Below, in pieces: positions 8,557-18,620 of a DNA stretch of 64,000 nucleotides (position 1 is the stretch's first letter; every line of letters starts with the position of its first letter). A model generated the notes under the pieces. It did not search any database. It saw only the letters and a program-made list of their open reading frames with translations, and was not told where the DNA came from. This DNA is from Formosa sediminum (GTDB taxonomy: Bacteria; Bacteroidota; Bacteroidia; Flavobacteriales; Flavobacteriaceae): contig NZ_CP041637.1 of NCBI RefSeq assembly GCF_007197735.1, forward strand, positions 2,699,001 to 2,763,000, written 5' to 3'. The translations under genes were made by a program, and so were the position numbers.

Positions 8557-9993
8557 TTATTTAAGTATTTTTTTAGAATAATTTCCATGGCGCTCAAAAC
8601 TTATTATTTCACCACTTTTATTTCTAATAAAGGTGAGAGTTTCTCCTAATTCATTATCATCTCTTAGTCTTTGAAATGTGTCACCTTTAATATGTTTATA
8701 AAACGCCATACTATTTTGGGGTTTATCTGATGGTAATGAAAGGGCTACTAACTTATCATTCCATGTAGAAATATATATTTCGCTCCACCAAGGTGATAAA
8801 TTATAATATCCTGTATATTGTTGCAGTATTTTAGTTGTTTTAGCAGGTGTTTTTTTAGTAGACTTTTTTACTTTTTCTATAATACCATGCATTCCTTTTA
8901 CATATTTGCTAGGATCTGTACCATTAGCATTTATCATAACAGAATAGGCTTTTTTGTGTTTTAGATCTAACTGAAGCGTGGTTTCATAACCCGGACAACT
9001 GCCTCCGTGACCAACCCATGTACTGCCATTATCTCCTTTATATACAGCAAAACCAAGACCCCAAGTGCGTTTCCAGTTTGGATCTGTCCAATGTACGTTT
9101 TGCATGTATTTAAGTGTGGATGGTTTTAATAGTTCTGTACTAGTTGTATCTCTTAAACGAAATTGCCAAGATGCAAATTTACCTAAGTCAATTACGTTCG
9201 ATGAAAACCCTGCAGCAGGTGTTATGCCATTAGCTTGAAAGAATTTAAGTTTTTCACGTGATCCGTTTCGTTGTATAGAGGCATAACCTATAGCTAATTC
9301 TTCTCCATATAATTGTTCCGGAAGTTCTGTGCGCGTATCCTTAAGGTTTAATGGGTTAAGTATATTGTTTTCAATATATTCATTGTAAGGTATTCCGGTT
9401 ATTTCTTCAACAATTTCACCTAATAATGTTAGTCCGAGATTACTATATTGAAAGTATGTAGAGGCAGGATATAATGTTTCCTGGTTTTCTAGTTTAGAAT
9501 CTATTTCAGCTTTACTAGGAAACGGAAAATCTGGACTTGTCCAGTAAGGATATGCAGCTTCTCTAGGAAGTCCTGAAGAATGAGTTAATAAACTTCTAAT
9601 TGTTATAGGACCACTCTCTGGATATTTCTGTTTTAGTTTATAAGCGGGAAGGAGATCTTCTATTCTATCATCCAAACGCAATTTACCTTCGTCGTAAAGT
9701 TTCATAATTGCTACCGAAGTAAATAATTTTGAAATGGAGCAGATACTACAAATTGTTGTAGCTTTTGTTTTTACCTTTTTTTCTACATTTAATTGTCCGT
9801 ATGCACCAGACCAAAGCATGTCCTGATCTGTTATAATGGCAGCAGAAATTCCGGGTAGTTTATCAAAATCTTTTTGTGCTTCTAACCAAACTTCTACAAG
9901 TTTAATAGCTTCTGTATAATCCGGTTGAGTAGATTGGGCAAATATTCCGATGCTATATAAAGCGAATAAAAGTATGAGATACGTTTTTTTCAT
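8557..9993 (-). CDS. serine hydrolase of the beta-lactamase / penicillin-binding protein-like family
   Basis: This 478-residue protein has a signal peptide (residues 1-19, ending IFA). The active-site motifs are SISK (nucleophile Ser86, Lys89), YSN in YFQYSNLGLTLLG near residue 183, and HGG in VGHGGSCPGYE near residue 333. These define family S12 (AmpC/EstB/DD-peptidase-like) hydrolases. A C-terminal region of about 100 residues resembles the lipocalin-like tail found in many S12 members. The substrate may be a peptide or an ester. A decayed paralogue lies just downstream. Confidence 0.85.
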   Translation of the reverse strand: MKKTYLILLFALYSIGIFAQSTQPDYTEAIKLVEVWLEAQKDFDKLPGISAAIITDQDMLWSGAYGQLNVEKKVKTKATTICSICSISKLFTSVAIMKLYDEGKLRLDDRIEDLLPAYKLKQKYPESGPITIRSLLTHSSGLPREAAYPYWTSPDFPFPSKAEIDSKLENQETLYPASTYFQYSNLGLTLLGEIVEEITGIPYNEYIENNILNPLNLKDTRTELPEQLYGEELAIGYASIQRNGSREKLKFFQANGITPAAGFSSNVIDLGKFASWQFRLRDTTSTELLKPSTLKYMQNVHWTDPNWKRTWGLGFAVYKGDNGSTWVGHGGSCPGYETTLQLDLKHKKAYSVMINANGTDPSKYVKGMHGIIEKVKKSTKKTPAKTTKILQQYTGYYNLSPWWSEIYISTWNDKLVALSLPSDKPQNSMAFYKHIKGDTFQRLRDDNELGETLTFIRNKSGEIISFERHGNYSKKILK

Positions 9994-10188
9994 AGTGTGA
10001 TGGTAAGTCGTATAAACAATTGTTTTACTCTAAAAATAATAATTAATTATTAGTACATCCTTTATTCTTATTAAAAGTGTTAAATAAGTATAATAAAATG
10101 TATTTAGTTTAAACATCTAGATGTATATTATATGCAAATTAGAGTTATGGTTATTAAAAATATAAACTATTTTGAAATTTTGGTATAT

Positions 10189-10219
10189 AAAAAAACGCCC
10201 AACCTTGGGCGTTTTTTTA
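10189..10219. terminator. strong bidirectional-type intrinsic terminator
   Basis: The arms ACGCCCAA and TTGGGCGT pair perfectly around a 2-base loop at 10203-10204. They are flanked by A6 on the left and T7 on the right, so the hairpin can terminate in either direction. It lies about 90 bp past the stop of the gene at 10310-11017 and about 200 bp upstream of the serine hydrolase start. Apart from this hairpin the stretch 9994-10309 shows nothing. Confidence 0.8.
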
Positions 10220-10309
10220 TAATTAGTCTTATAATGTGAAAGCGTTGGTATAAAAATATCTAGTATTTAATTTTAACTAAAGTATATTTTAATGTTGAAA
10301 TGTAAATGT

Positions 10310-11017
10310 TTAAATTTTATTAAAAAGATCTGAGTTTATTTGGTCTTTAACCACTACATTTTTAGGTCCTCCAGCATTTTCACTTCTATTAAAGGATAAT
10401 AAAACTTTACCTGCTTTTTGATAATTATCCCAAGCATTTATAAATCGAGGATTGTCATCGGTATAATTTCCGAAGAATGCCCATTGTTTTACCAAATGAT
10501 CTTTTTGATCGATGTAAATATGATATTTATTATTAGGAGTGACTCCAACATCTTTAAATGTCATTTCTAACACATCTGATACATTTCCGTTTGGGAGTTG
10601 TGCTGTTTTTAAATATTTAAGTTGTACGCCTTCATCTTTTAATTTCCAAGGCATAGTTAACCAATACGAATCATTAATCCACCATTTTTTTCCTTGTTCA
10701 AGTACTTTGTTTAGTGTATTTGTATCTGTAATTAAGGTTCCATCTTTAGATGCTTTTCCTTCTCCAGAATTAATATTAACTATCACAATTAGATTTTCGT
10801 TTGGATTTTCAATTCTAACATTTCCAGTCCATTTATCCCAAAAAAGCGTTCTTTTACCAAAATCCCATTGTATAAAATGAGTGTTGTTCCAATTCTCCAT
10901 TCCACCCATAGCTTCAAAAGATTGTTGTACTAATTGGTCTATTTTTTTTTGATTGTCTTGAGCTTGAAGACTAAGCACTCCAAAAAGAATAAAAATAAAT
11001 GTTTTAATGTTTTTCAT
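10310..11017 (-). CDS. secreted protein resembling DUF6503-type flavobacterial proteins
   Basis: This 235-residue protein has a Sec signal peptide (residues 1-19). The mature part starts with a helix containing SFEAMGGMENWNN, then alternating beta strands rich in Trp (DKWTGNVRIE, KWWINDSYWLTMPWKL). This is the pattern of lipid-carrier-like half-barrels (LolA/LolB-like) seen in flavobacterial DUF6503 proteins. My family assignment is from memory of the pattern and only moderate. It probably sits in the periplasm. Confidence 0.55.
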   Translation of the reverse strand: MKNIKTFIFILFGVLSLQAQDNQKKIDQLVQQSFEAMGGMENWNNTHFIQWDFGKRTLFWDKWTGNVRIENPNENLIVIVNINSGEGKASKDGTLITDTNTLNKVLEQGKKWWINDSYWLTMPWKLKDEGVQLKYLKTAQLPNGNVSDVLEMTFKDVGVTPNNKYHIYIDQKDHLVKQWAFFGNYTDDNPRFINAWDNYQKAGKVLLSFNRSENAGGPKNVVVKDQINSDLFNKI

Positions 11018-11352
11018 GTGTTATAAATTTAATCAGTAAAATATAAAAGATTAAGTGAAATAAGCCAATATAAGTGATATGGTATGTGTATTTTAGTTTT
11101 TTTTAACGTATAACATTGTACTTTCTATATAGAGTCAAAACCATACCTCCAAAACATGCAGTATTCCTTATATGCTTTTAACTTTCTAAATTAGTCCGAA
11201 ATTTAGTATCTATTTAGGAATAATTAAACATAATCATTAATAGTATTGTACTTTATATATATTGAACTTTAAGAAAAAAATATACTAAACACAATATAGT
11301 TTTTAAGTTTTATGTAGATTTTCTATGGACATAATTTAGTTATATATTCTAA
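11018..11352. other. AT-rich intergenic stretch, nothing recognised
   Basis: About 335 bp upstream of the secreted protein gene and downstream of the SDR relic. No open frame, hairpin or repeat stands out on either strand. It may contain the promoter of the gene at 10310-11017. Confidence 0.4.
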
Positions 11353-11643
11353 TTATTTCATCATTTCCTTTTCTCTAATACTTCTCACATAGTCGTTAAT
11401 AATCTTTTTCATAGGTATAGGATTATATCCAAGAAAATAAACTTTGTAAGCATCTTTTACCACTTTGGAAGAAAATATTTCTACTTTAATACCATTTTCA
11501 ATTTCAAGACCTACCGTTTATACAAAACTATGTATCGCACCATTTACCATTGCAGCACTAGTAGTTTTCACTGTAGAGTAGTCTGCTAAAATTTCTGTAG
11601 ATAATGTAATAATTCCTATTTCGGCAGCTATTTTTATATTCAT
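11353..11643 (-). pseudogene. C-terminal relic of a short-chain dehydrogenase (SDR)
   Basis: The minus-strand translation shows SAAMVNGAIHSFV, then an in-frame stop (complement of 11518-11520), then VGLEIENGIKVEIF and a closing GYNPIPMKKIINDYVRS. This matches the last third of small SDR oxidoreductases, where the conserved pattern GxxPVPMxxV-x-x-Y-x-R-S is typical. The N-terminal Rossmann part and the YxxxK site are absent. The stretch 11644-11934 next to it has no recognisable coding content. Confidence 0.6.
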
Positions 11644-11934
11644 AATTCAACTATATCTATAATTCTCGATATATGAAATTGAAATGGTACGCTCCATAAA
11701 AGTTGCATTTATTTTATTAATGATTGTCTAGGGCAGAAGGCTGTAACTAGCATTATATACTAAAACATCAATTTTACAAAAATATCAATTGTAATTTCAA
11801 AATATTTTTAACATTTATGTTGTTTGTAAAATCAACTACAATTAGGTGAAAAACGTTTACTCTTTTTATCTATGTTCTAATATATTTTTATTCGTAACAC
11901 AAATTTGATAATTCTAATATTAGGTAACTTAAAC

Positions 11935-13692
11935 TTATTTAGGGGACAACCATACTTTTTTTAGGTTTATTACATTCCATATTTTATTATCAGGTTTAAG
12001 ATGTATACTATAATCACCCGCTTTATTGATAACCACATCCCCGACATTCACAGTTTTGTAAGATGCAAAACCTCCTGTTGCAGGTAGTTTACTTTTAATG
12101 GTTTGTTCTGCCACAATAAGTTCTATATTACTTTCTTCTTCAGAGGCTATATCCATGGAAACAGTGTAGGTACCAGCTTTATGAATATTAAAATCCCAAT
12201 CTACAGTTACTTTTTTAGCTGACCATTGTTCTATACAATCTTTTTCTTTATTGTAAGCGACATGAGTGCCTATCACATTATTTATTATGGATTGTTGTGC
12301 GGTTAATAAAACAGTACCATCTTCATTTTGCTTGATTATGTCGGCATCGCTTACTATAGGTTTTCCCTTTATTTCTAGTACAATTACAGAACTTATAGTA
12401 TCTGGAGCTTTACCAACTAAAGATATAGTGGTGCCTTGCTCATCGGTTTTGGTTTTGAAATTTTGAGATTTATCAACTAGTAAATTACAAGATTGCACAG
12501 TGTTGGTAACAGGTATAAATAACTCTCCGTTTTCTGGCCAGTCAAAAACATTAAGATAAAGCGTCGTATTTTTTTCAGTTGTACGTGTAGTGATTCGTCC
12601 CCATGTAGGTGTACGACATGGACTAGCATTGGTGCCATAAATAGATTCACTATTTTTATCCATCCATGCTCCAATATTTTTTAATCGTTCAACACTAGGT
12701 TCGGGGATTAGACCTTCGGCTGTTGGTCCTACATTGAGGAGGAAATTTCCCCCTTTACTGGCGATATCAACCAAATTTTGTATCAGTGTTTCTGTAGATT
12801 TCCAGTTGTGATCGTTACTTTTATATCCCCAAGTATTGTTCATTGTCATACACGATTCCCAATCGCCAGGAAGACCTGTACCAGGGATAAATTGTTCTGG
12901 CGTACTGATGTCTCCTTCATAATCTCCACCGAGTCTGTTGTTATGAATAACTCCTGGAGAAAGTTTTAATAGTGGTAAAAATTGTTCGGCACGTTCTTTG
13001 GTCATGCCTCGTGGTGTATCCCACCATAATATTTCAGGTTGGTACTGCGTTAAAATTTCCTTTACTTGAGGTACCGCAATATTTTTTATATAATCGTCCA
13101 TATCATGTTCCTGAGCTGGATCCCACTTTCCTTTTTTATCCTTACCTCGAGCTGATCCGCCTTGATTCCAGTCTTGCGCTTGCGAATAATACAGTCCTAG
13201 CTTAATACCATGTTTTTTACATGCCTCGGCCAAAGGGGCAATAAGGTCTTTTCCGTATGGAGAAGCATCCATAATATCCCATTCAGAAACTTTAGAGTCG
13301 AACATTGCAAAGCCATCATGATGTTTAGAGGTAATAACAATATATTTCATGCCTGCATCTTTAGCGAGCTTTACCCAAGCTTCTGGATCGTATTTAACCG
13401 GGTTAAATTCCTTGGCATAGTTTTGATACGTGGCCATAGGTATGCTTGCGTCTGACATAATCCATTCGCCATATTTTCCTGCATCTTCACCTTTATATAT
13501 TCCTGCAGGAACAGCATAAACGCCCCAATGTATAAACATTCCAAATCTAGCGACACGAAACCACTCCATACGGGCATCACGTTCAACCTCGGTTTCATTG
13601 GCATAGGGGTCAATGGATTTATTATTAGATTGTGATTGTACAGTATTTATCATTAATATGATTATTGCACAACTTAGTATAAAAGTCCTCAT
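11935..13692 (-). CDS. alpha-L-fucosidase, GH29
   Basis: This 585-residue protein has a signal peptide (residues 1-20). The GH29 hallmarks are FGMFIHWGVYAVPAG near residue 50, TSKHHDGFAMFDS near 122-134, GLYYSQAQDW near 170, and PEILWWDTPRG, whose Asp is the expected catalytic nucleophile. A beta-sandwich domain of about 130 residues follows at the C-terminus and is probably carbohydrate-binding. It should remove alpha-L-fucose from host or algal glycans in the periplasm or outside. It lies 72 bp downstream of the T9SS beta-helix protein, suggesting a small polysaccharide-processing unit without SusC/SusD. Confidence 0.92.
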   Translation of the reverse strand: MRTFILSCAIIILMINTVQSQSNNKSIDPYANETEVERDARMEWFRVARFGMFIHWGVYAVPAGIYKGEDAGKYGEWIMSDASIPMATYQNYAKEFNPVKYDPEAWVKLAKDAGMKYIVITSKHHDGFAMFDSKVSEWDIMDASPYGKDLIAPLAEACKKHGIKLGLYYSQAQDWNQGGSARGKDKKGKWDPAQEHDMDDYIKNIAVPQVKEILTQYQPEILWWDTPRGMTKERAEQFLPLLKLSPGVIHNNRLGGDYEGDISTPEQFIPGTGLPGDWESCMTMNNTWGYKSNDHNWKSTETLIQNLVDIASKGGNFLLNVGPTAEGLIPEPSVERLKNIGAWMDKNSESIYGTNASPCRTPTWGRITTRTTEKNTTLYLNVFDWPENGELFIPVTNTVQSCNLLVDKSQNFKTKTDEQGTTISLVGKAPDTISSVIVLEIKGKPIVSDADIIKQNEDGTVLLTAQQSIINNVIGTHVAYNKEKDCIEQWSAKKVTVDWDFNIHKAGTYTVSMDIASEEESNIELIVAEQTIKSKLPATGGFASYKTVNVGDVVINKAGDYSIHLKPDNKIWNVINLKKVWLSPK

Positions 13693-13764
13693 AGTTTTAT
13701 TTTTTATGATACTATATTCGATTTTGTGTCGAATTTTCTAGTTTTCTAGAAATTGTTATTAGGG

Positions 13765-15837
13765 TTATTTTTTAATTAGTTTTATTATTTTTCTAGTTGT
13801 TCCAATCTTAAATTCAGCAAAATATATACCTGTATTTAAACTACTAATATCTATAGTTTCATTGGAGTGTTCTAGTTTTGTAGTTATAACCTGTTTACCT
13901 AAAATACTATAAACTGACACCATTTCTCCTTTTGCATTTGCTATGTTAAGTATATCGTTGGCTGGGTTTGGGTATAGTTTGATTTGACTAAGTTCAAATG
14001 TCTTGTCCGATAAGGTAACTTCAGCATCTTTACCAAAAATTTCGACTTCGGCTAATGCTAATGGATCTGAAGTTGTTTTAGATATTTTTACAATACCTCC
14101 AATAGCATTTCCTGTAGTAATGGTAAAAGCATTACTTGGTGCAGTTTCATAAAATTGACTAAAAGCTACGGTACCATTTGAATCAATTACTTCTACTGTA
14201 AAATTATTAAGTCTATCTGAACAGCAATCTGTTCTATTATATATTTTTATGGTTTCTATTTGGTAATTTCCATTTAAATCTACTTGCCACCAAGGTTCTG
14301 GATCTAGTGTTGCATCACCACTAGTATGAGATAGTGAACGACCACCCCAAGTACTATTGGTGTTCCCATCAATGGCATTTGACGCAGAACCATGACTTTC
14401 ATAATCTGTAGATTGGGTTGCTGTCCCATACTTAGTTGCTAGGTTAACGGGAAGTTTACAATTTTCACTTTCAGTAATAGTGTTTAGAGAACCATTATCT
14501 ATAATTTCACCACCACCACAGCTTATAATGGTATTTCCACTTGCAGTGGATTCAAGAATAATTTTATATTCCGTTTCGTTTACAATAATGGAGTTATTTC
14601 CTGTTATTACAATGGCGCGTTCTTCATCACTATCTAAAGGTCCTTCTGTACGATGAAAAGTAATTTTATGATTATTCCCATCAATATCTGCAATGTTATG
14701 TGGACCTATAGCTTCAGGTGATGGCATAATAGTCAATTCTATATTTTGGCCTGAACGATCTAATGGCACGTCCATTATAGGAGCATAAGTAAAATCTCCT
14801 GTTGATTCAATTACTTGACCTCCACTATTAACATTAAAATTAGTTAAACCATTGCCTATAGATGTACAGTTTGTTACTGTAGCACTAGAGGCTAAATAGG
14901 TACGAACACCTCCTCGCATATTTTTTACTGTACAATTTTCTACAGTTACAGCGCCGGTACCACCATAGGAACGGATACCATCCTCAGAAAGCGGGTACAT
15001 AACATCCATAGGTATTGGAATAGGAGACTCAAAAGGCATTGCAAAAGGAGTACCCGGTGCAGCAATTTCATAATTGCTACGGAACGGATAGTCGTATGGA
15101 TTAGTGTCATTATAAAGGTCTGCACTAGGTCTCATTCTTCCTTCAACATAACAGTTTTTAATTAGATTATTACCTGCTCCATTTTGTATGAAGATACCAT
15201 GCCCAAATGCATAATGATACATGGTTATACCATCTAAAGTGTTTCCATTTCCACCACCTTCAAGACCATTGATAACTATACCACAACGTTTACTATGGTT
15301 AAATGTGCGGTCTGATCCTATTCCATAAATACTTCCATAGCCATAAGGGGAAGAACCTCTAATAATTAATTCAAAATCTAGTAACTGATTGTTATTTCCA
15401 GAAATACGCATTACTGCAGCACCTTTTAATCCATATGCAAGCGTAGGGTCATTATTATAAGCACTATAATCAGTAACCTCTGTTAGACCACTCGCATAAT
15501 AATCTTCAATCGCTCCATTTTTAACGATGTTATCATTTCCAGATATAATAAAGTAGCTTTCTCTAATAGAGCCAACTAATGCATTAATTCGTACTCCTGT
15601 CATATCAATGGTATTGTTAGAACCTGAACAATTAATTACTCTTGAATCACTTGGTAAATCATCCAGTTCATAGTCACCAGGTGCCAGAATTATTTCTTGA
15701 TCACTGTTTTGTACAACAGAATGAAACTCTGATAAGGAGTTAACTACTACTTGTGTTTGAGAATAACCTTTAGAATAGTAAGACATTAAAACCACCATTA
15801 ATGTGGTTAACCATTTTAGTTTTTTTAAATAAGTCAT
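13765..15837 (-). CDS. secreted right-handed beta-helix protein with F5/8C domain and T9SS sorting domain
   Basis: This 690-residue protein has a signal peptide at about residues 1-26. Residues 30-430 form repeated short strands with N-x-I/V-x-N-C and G-N-x-N-x-I patterns of a parallel beta-helix (pectate-lyase / polysaccharide-lyase fold). Residues 460-600 are a discoidin/F5-8 type C (fucolectin-like) binding domain, with NAIDGNTNSTWGG and WWQVDLNGNYQIETI. The last 75 residues are a type A T9SS C-terminal domain (LYPNPANDIL to KIIKLIKK). It is probably an extracellular or surface-bound glycan lyase or binder that works with the downstream GH29 fucosidase. Confidence 0.85.
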   Translation of the reverse strand: MTYLKKLKWLTTLMVVLMSYYSKGYSQTQVVVNSLSEFHSVVQNSDQEIILAPGDYELDDLPSDSRVINCSGSNNTIDMTGVRINALVGSIRESYFIISGNDNIVKNGAIEDYYASGLTEVTDYSAYNNDPTLAYGLKGAAVMRISGNNNQLLDFELIIRGSSPYGYGSIYGIGSDRTFNHSKRCGIVINGLEGGGNGNTLDGITMYHYAFGHGIFIQNGAGNNLIKNCYVEGRMRPSADLYNDTNPYDYPFRSNYEIAAPGTPFAMPFESPIPIPMDVMYPLSEDGIRSYGGTGAVTVENCTVKNMRGGVRTYLASSATVTNCTSIGNGLTNFNVNSGGQVIESTGDFTYAPIMDVPLDRSGQNIELTIMPSPEAIGPHNIADIDGNNHKITFHRTEGPLDSDEERAIVITGNNSIIVNETEYKIILESTASGNTIISCGGGEIIDNGSLNTITESENCKLPVNLATKYGTATQSTDYESHGSASNAIDGNTNSTWGGRSLSHTSGDATLDPEPWWQVDLNGNYQIETIKIYNRTDCCSDRLNNFTVEVIDSNGTVAFSQFYETAPSNAFTITTGNAIGGIVKISKTTSDPLALAEVEIFGKDAEVTLSDKTFELSQIKLYPNPANDILNIANAKGEMVSVYSILGKQVITTKLEHSNETIDISSLNTGIYFAEFKIGTTRKIIKLIKK

Positions 15838-16207
15838 AATTAGTTAGTATTTGATTTTGATAATTAAAGATTCGCTAAGACATATTTAAAAGCATGATTT
15901 TTACTTAAAAAATAGTGTTAGAATTTAATCAAGATCTAATGAATCTAGTTTAAAACTCCTTAAAAAGAATCTATTTGTTAAAAGTACCTATACTTAGAGG
16001 AACTGTATATAAATCAAAATTCAAATGCTATAAATTATGGTCCATATATAGAGAGAAAGGTATAATTAACTTGGGTGTTTTGTATAAATTATTGTATTTA
16101 AAACGCATTTGAGTCCAAAACAAAACTTGTTTTAAAGTATGAGTTTTTTTGTTGTGATGATGTTTTTGAAGATTTCAATTATTAACTAAAATTAAATGAA
16201 TTTTTAG
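15838..16207. other. AT-rich intergenic stretch upstream of the T9SS gene
   Basis: About 370 bp without an open frame or hairpin that I can support. It separates the polysaccharide genes from the IS110 relic and probably carries the promoter of the leftward beta-helix/fucosidase unit. Confidence 0.4.
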
Positions 16208-16381
16208 TCAAATTATTTCAGGGCGAGACAATCTACCATAAGGCAATCTGGTAGAAGTGTTAAAGTTAGATCATGGATAAGTAAAGTCGGGAATAGAAAA
16301 TTACGCAATCTATTATTTCTATGTTTGTTTAGTAAACAAAAGAAAGAGCAAGAAAGTGGCATAAATAGCTGTAGCAAATAA
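16208..16381 (+). pseudogene. C-terminal remnant of an IS110-family transposase
   Basis: Plus-strand translation gives about 57 residues ending in TAA at 16379-16381. They contain IRQSGRSVKVRSWISKVGN and RKLRNLLFLCLFS, which match the C-terminal transposase_20 part of IS110/IS116/IS902 enzymes. There is no start and no RuvC-like N-terminal domain. The remainder up to 16582 holds no recognisable gene. It marks an old insertion and recombination point. Confidence 0.7.
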
Positions 16382-16582
16382 ACAGATTAAACAATGTTTT
16401 ATTATTGCTAAATCAGGTAAGCCATAAGATGAAATTTACGTTTCTGTAATGCTTAAATAATAAAAAAATAGGATAAAAAAACTTACAAAATCAACTACTT
16501 GAATTTATAAGCCCAATATAATAGTGTCTAATAATTTTGAAGAAATGACTTGTTTTTTAACTCTGTTCTTTGTTGTAGCCAG

Positions 16583-17551
16583 TTATTTTATTCCATTATT
16601 GGACAAAAACTCCAAAATTAGTTTCCCAATTTCTCTAGTTTTTTCTTCTGCAACAAAATGTCCTGCATCAAGAAGGTTAAGTTCAGCATCCGGTAAATCG
16701 CGCAGATAAGCTTTTGCTCCGTTAGAGTTAAATTTTAAATCTTTTGCTCCCCAAGCAATCAAAGTTTTTGGTTGATTTTCTCTCAGCATTTTTTGCCACT
16801 CTGGGTATTTGATTAAGTTGGTATTGTAGTCCTGAAAAAGTTGAACTTGTATTTCTCTGTCTTTTTCAGAGCTTAGAAATGCTAAATCATGTGTCCACGC
16901 ATCAGGGCTTTGGATATTTATATTCGTCTCATTTAAATCGAATAAATATTGTTTATTAATAATGGCATCTTCGCCTGTTAAACTATAAAGAAAATCATGT
17001 TTTGCTTGCGATGTATCCGTTTGTGCCGTTCTAAAAAAATCTTGACGCTTAGGTGTTAACCCGTCTAAATAAGCATTTGCATTTTGCACAATTAGCGCAG
17101 TTATCCGTTTTGGATTTTTCATCATCATCCTATAACCTACAGGTGCACCAAAATCTTGCATGTACATAACGTAGTTCCTAATTTGAAGCCTATCAATTAG
17201 TTTCTCTGTATACCCTGCTAACAAATCAAAAGTATAGGTCGTAGTCTCGGGATCTAAATGTGTGCTGTAACCCGAACCTAAATTATCTGGTGCAATAACA
17301 TGATAATGCGTTGCCAACATCGGAATTAGGTTTCTATACGAGTGTGAAGATGATGGGTAGCCATGTAACAATACAATGGTCGGCTTCCTTTTATCTCCTG
17401 CTTCTCTATAAAACAGTTTTACATTATCTATTGCTACATAATTATAAGTTGTAGCTGGGGGTAAAAAGAATGCTGTTTTAGGCTCTATTGTTGTATTCTT
17501 ACAGCCTAGCATAAAGGCAGTGATACACATAATTAGTATAAATTGTTTCAC
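16583..17551 (-). CDS. alpha/beta hydrolase lipoprotein, epoxide hydrolase / haloalkane dehalogenase-like
   Basis: This 322-residue protein has a lipoprotein signal (FMLGC, Cys17). The HGYPSSSHSYR oxyanion motif and an Asp nucleophile in MQDFGAPVGYR place it with epoxide hydrolases and haloalkane dehalogenases rather than Ser esterases. LIAWGAKD and DAGHFVAEE supply acid and His. It lies 9 bp downstream of a paralogue (17561-18541), so the two are a tandem duplicate in one transcript. Periplasmic detoxification or secondary metabolism is possible; the substrate is unknown. Confidence 0.8.
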   Translation of the reverse strand: MKQFILIMCITAFMLGCKNTTIEPKTAFFLPPATTYNYVAIDNVKLFYREAGDKRKPTIVLLHGYPSSSHSYRNLIPMLATHYHVIAPDNLGSGYSTHLDPETTTYTFDLLAGYTEKLIDRLQIRNYVMYMQDFGAPVGYRMMMKNPKRITALIVQNANAYLDGLTPKRQDFFRTAQTDTSQAKHDFLYSLTGEDAIINKQYLFDLNETNINIQSPDAWTHDLAFLSSEKDREIQVQLFQDYNTNLIKYPEWQKMLRENQPKTLIAWGAKDLKFNSNGAKAYLRDLPDAELNLLDAGHFVAEEKTREIGKLILEFLSNNGIK

Positions 17552-17560
17552 TCTGTATTT

Positions 17561-18541
17561 CTATCTGTTCTGATTTCTCATGAAAATTCTAATGTTTTCT
17601 ATAATAGCATCACCCTCTTCCTCTAAAGCAAAGTGCCCTGTATCGTAAATGTTATAATCTATTTTTTTTACGTCTTTTTTAAAGGCTTCGGCACCACTTT
17701 CAGGAAAAAATGCATCATTTTTACCCCAAACTATTAGTAATGGTGGTTGATGGTCCCTTAAATATTGTTGCCATTTTGGATATAGTTTTATATTATTCTG
17801 ATAATCATAGAACAAATCTAAATTTATGGCATGTGCGTTAGGTCTAGATAACCTCATAAAATCTAAATTATAGGTATCTGGGTCTACAGTTTCAATATCT
17901 CTTACGCCATGTGTATATTGCCATTTTAAACCTTCTAAAGAAAATACAGGTAATAGAGCATCTTCGTTTGCTTTAGTTCTATTTTTCCAAAGCGCTTTTA
18001 TTCCTGCCCAAGCTTCACCTAAACCTTCTTCGTAGGCATTTCCGTTTTGGTTTAAGATTGCTGTAATTCTTTCAGGGTGTGCTGTAGCTAATCTAAAGCC
18101 AATGGGAGCGCCATAATCTTGAATCATTATAGCATAAGAATTAATCTTTTTTTGCTCTAAAAATGAATCTACAACCGTTGCAATATTATCAAACGTATAC
18201 TTAAAAGTTTCAGCATCTGGAAAATCACTGTTACCAAAACCAGGATAGTCAGGAGCAATTAAATGAAACTCATTAGATAGTTGCGCCAATACTTTTCTAT
18301 ATTGATACGATGATGCAGGAAAACCATGCAGTAAAACAATGGTTGGGTTATTTATATTACCTGCTTCCCTATAAGCAATGCTAATGCCATTAACTTCTAA
18401 TGATTTATATTTTAATGTTGATTTTGGGCTTTCACTAATAGCTAGTGAAGAATTAGGACTTTTTATCTTTTCTAATGTTACCTGCTCTTTACAAGAGATA
18501 AAAAGTAGAAGTATACTTATGATTAAGACGATTTTTTTCAT
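17561..18541 (-). CDS. alpha/beta hydrolase lipoprotein, paralogue of the gene at 16583
   Basis: This 326-residue protein has a lipoprotein signal (LFISC). It has the same motif set as its neighbour: HGFPASSYQYR, Asp nucleophile in IQDYGAPIGFR, IVWGKNDAFFP, and DTGHFALEE. The pair share order and spacing of all active-site elements but are clearly diverged, so the duplication is old. A hairpin terminator lies between this start and the SDR gene upstream, so the hydrolases have their own promoter. Confidence 0.8.
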   Translation of the reverse strand: MKKIVLIISILLLFISCKEQVTLEKIKSPNSSLAISESPKSTLKYKSLEVNGISIAYREAGNINNPTIVLLHGFPASSYQYRKVLAQLSNEFHLIAPDYPGFGNSDFPDAETFKYTFDNIATVVDSFLEQKKINSYAIMIQDYGAPIGFRLATAHPERITAILNQNGNAYEEGLGEAWAGIKALWKNRTKANEDALLPVFSLEGLKWQYTHGVRDIETVDPDTYNLDFMRLSRPNAHAINLDLFYDYQNNIKLYPKWQQYLRDHQPPLLIVWGKNDAFFPESGAEAFKKDVKKIDYNIYDTGHFALEEEGDAIIENIRIFMRNQNR

Positions 18542-18574
18542 AATTTAAATTGTAACTTTAAGACATGTGAATAG

Positions 18575-18614
18575 AAAAGTCATAACCTGCATTCATACAG
18601 GTCATGACTTTTTT
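18575..18614 (-). terminator. hairpin terminator of the SDR gene
   Basis: AAAAGTCATAACCTG (18575-18589) and CAGGTCATGACTTTT (18598-18612) pair with a single mismatch around an 8-base loop. It begins 6 bp after the stop of the leftward SDR gene. The U-tract on the minus strand is short (GACTTTTC), while on the plus strand it is longer, so it may also act in the other direction. Confidence 0.65.
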
Positions 18615-18620
18615 GAGTTT

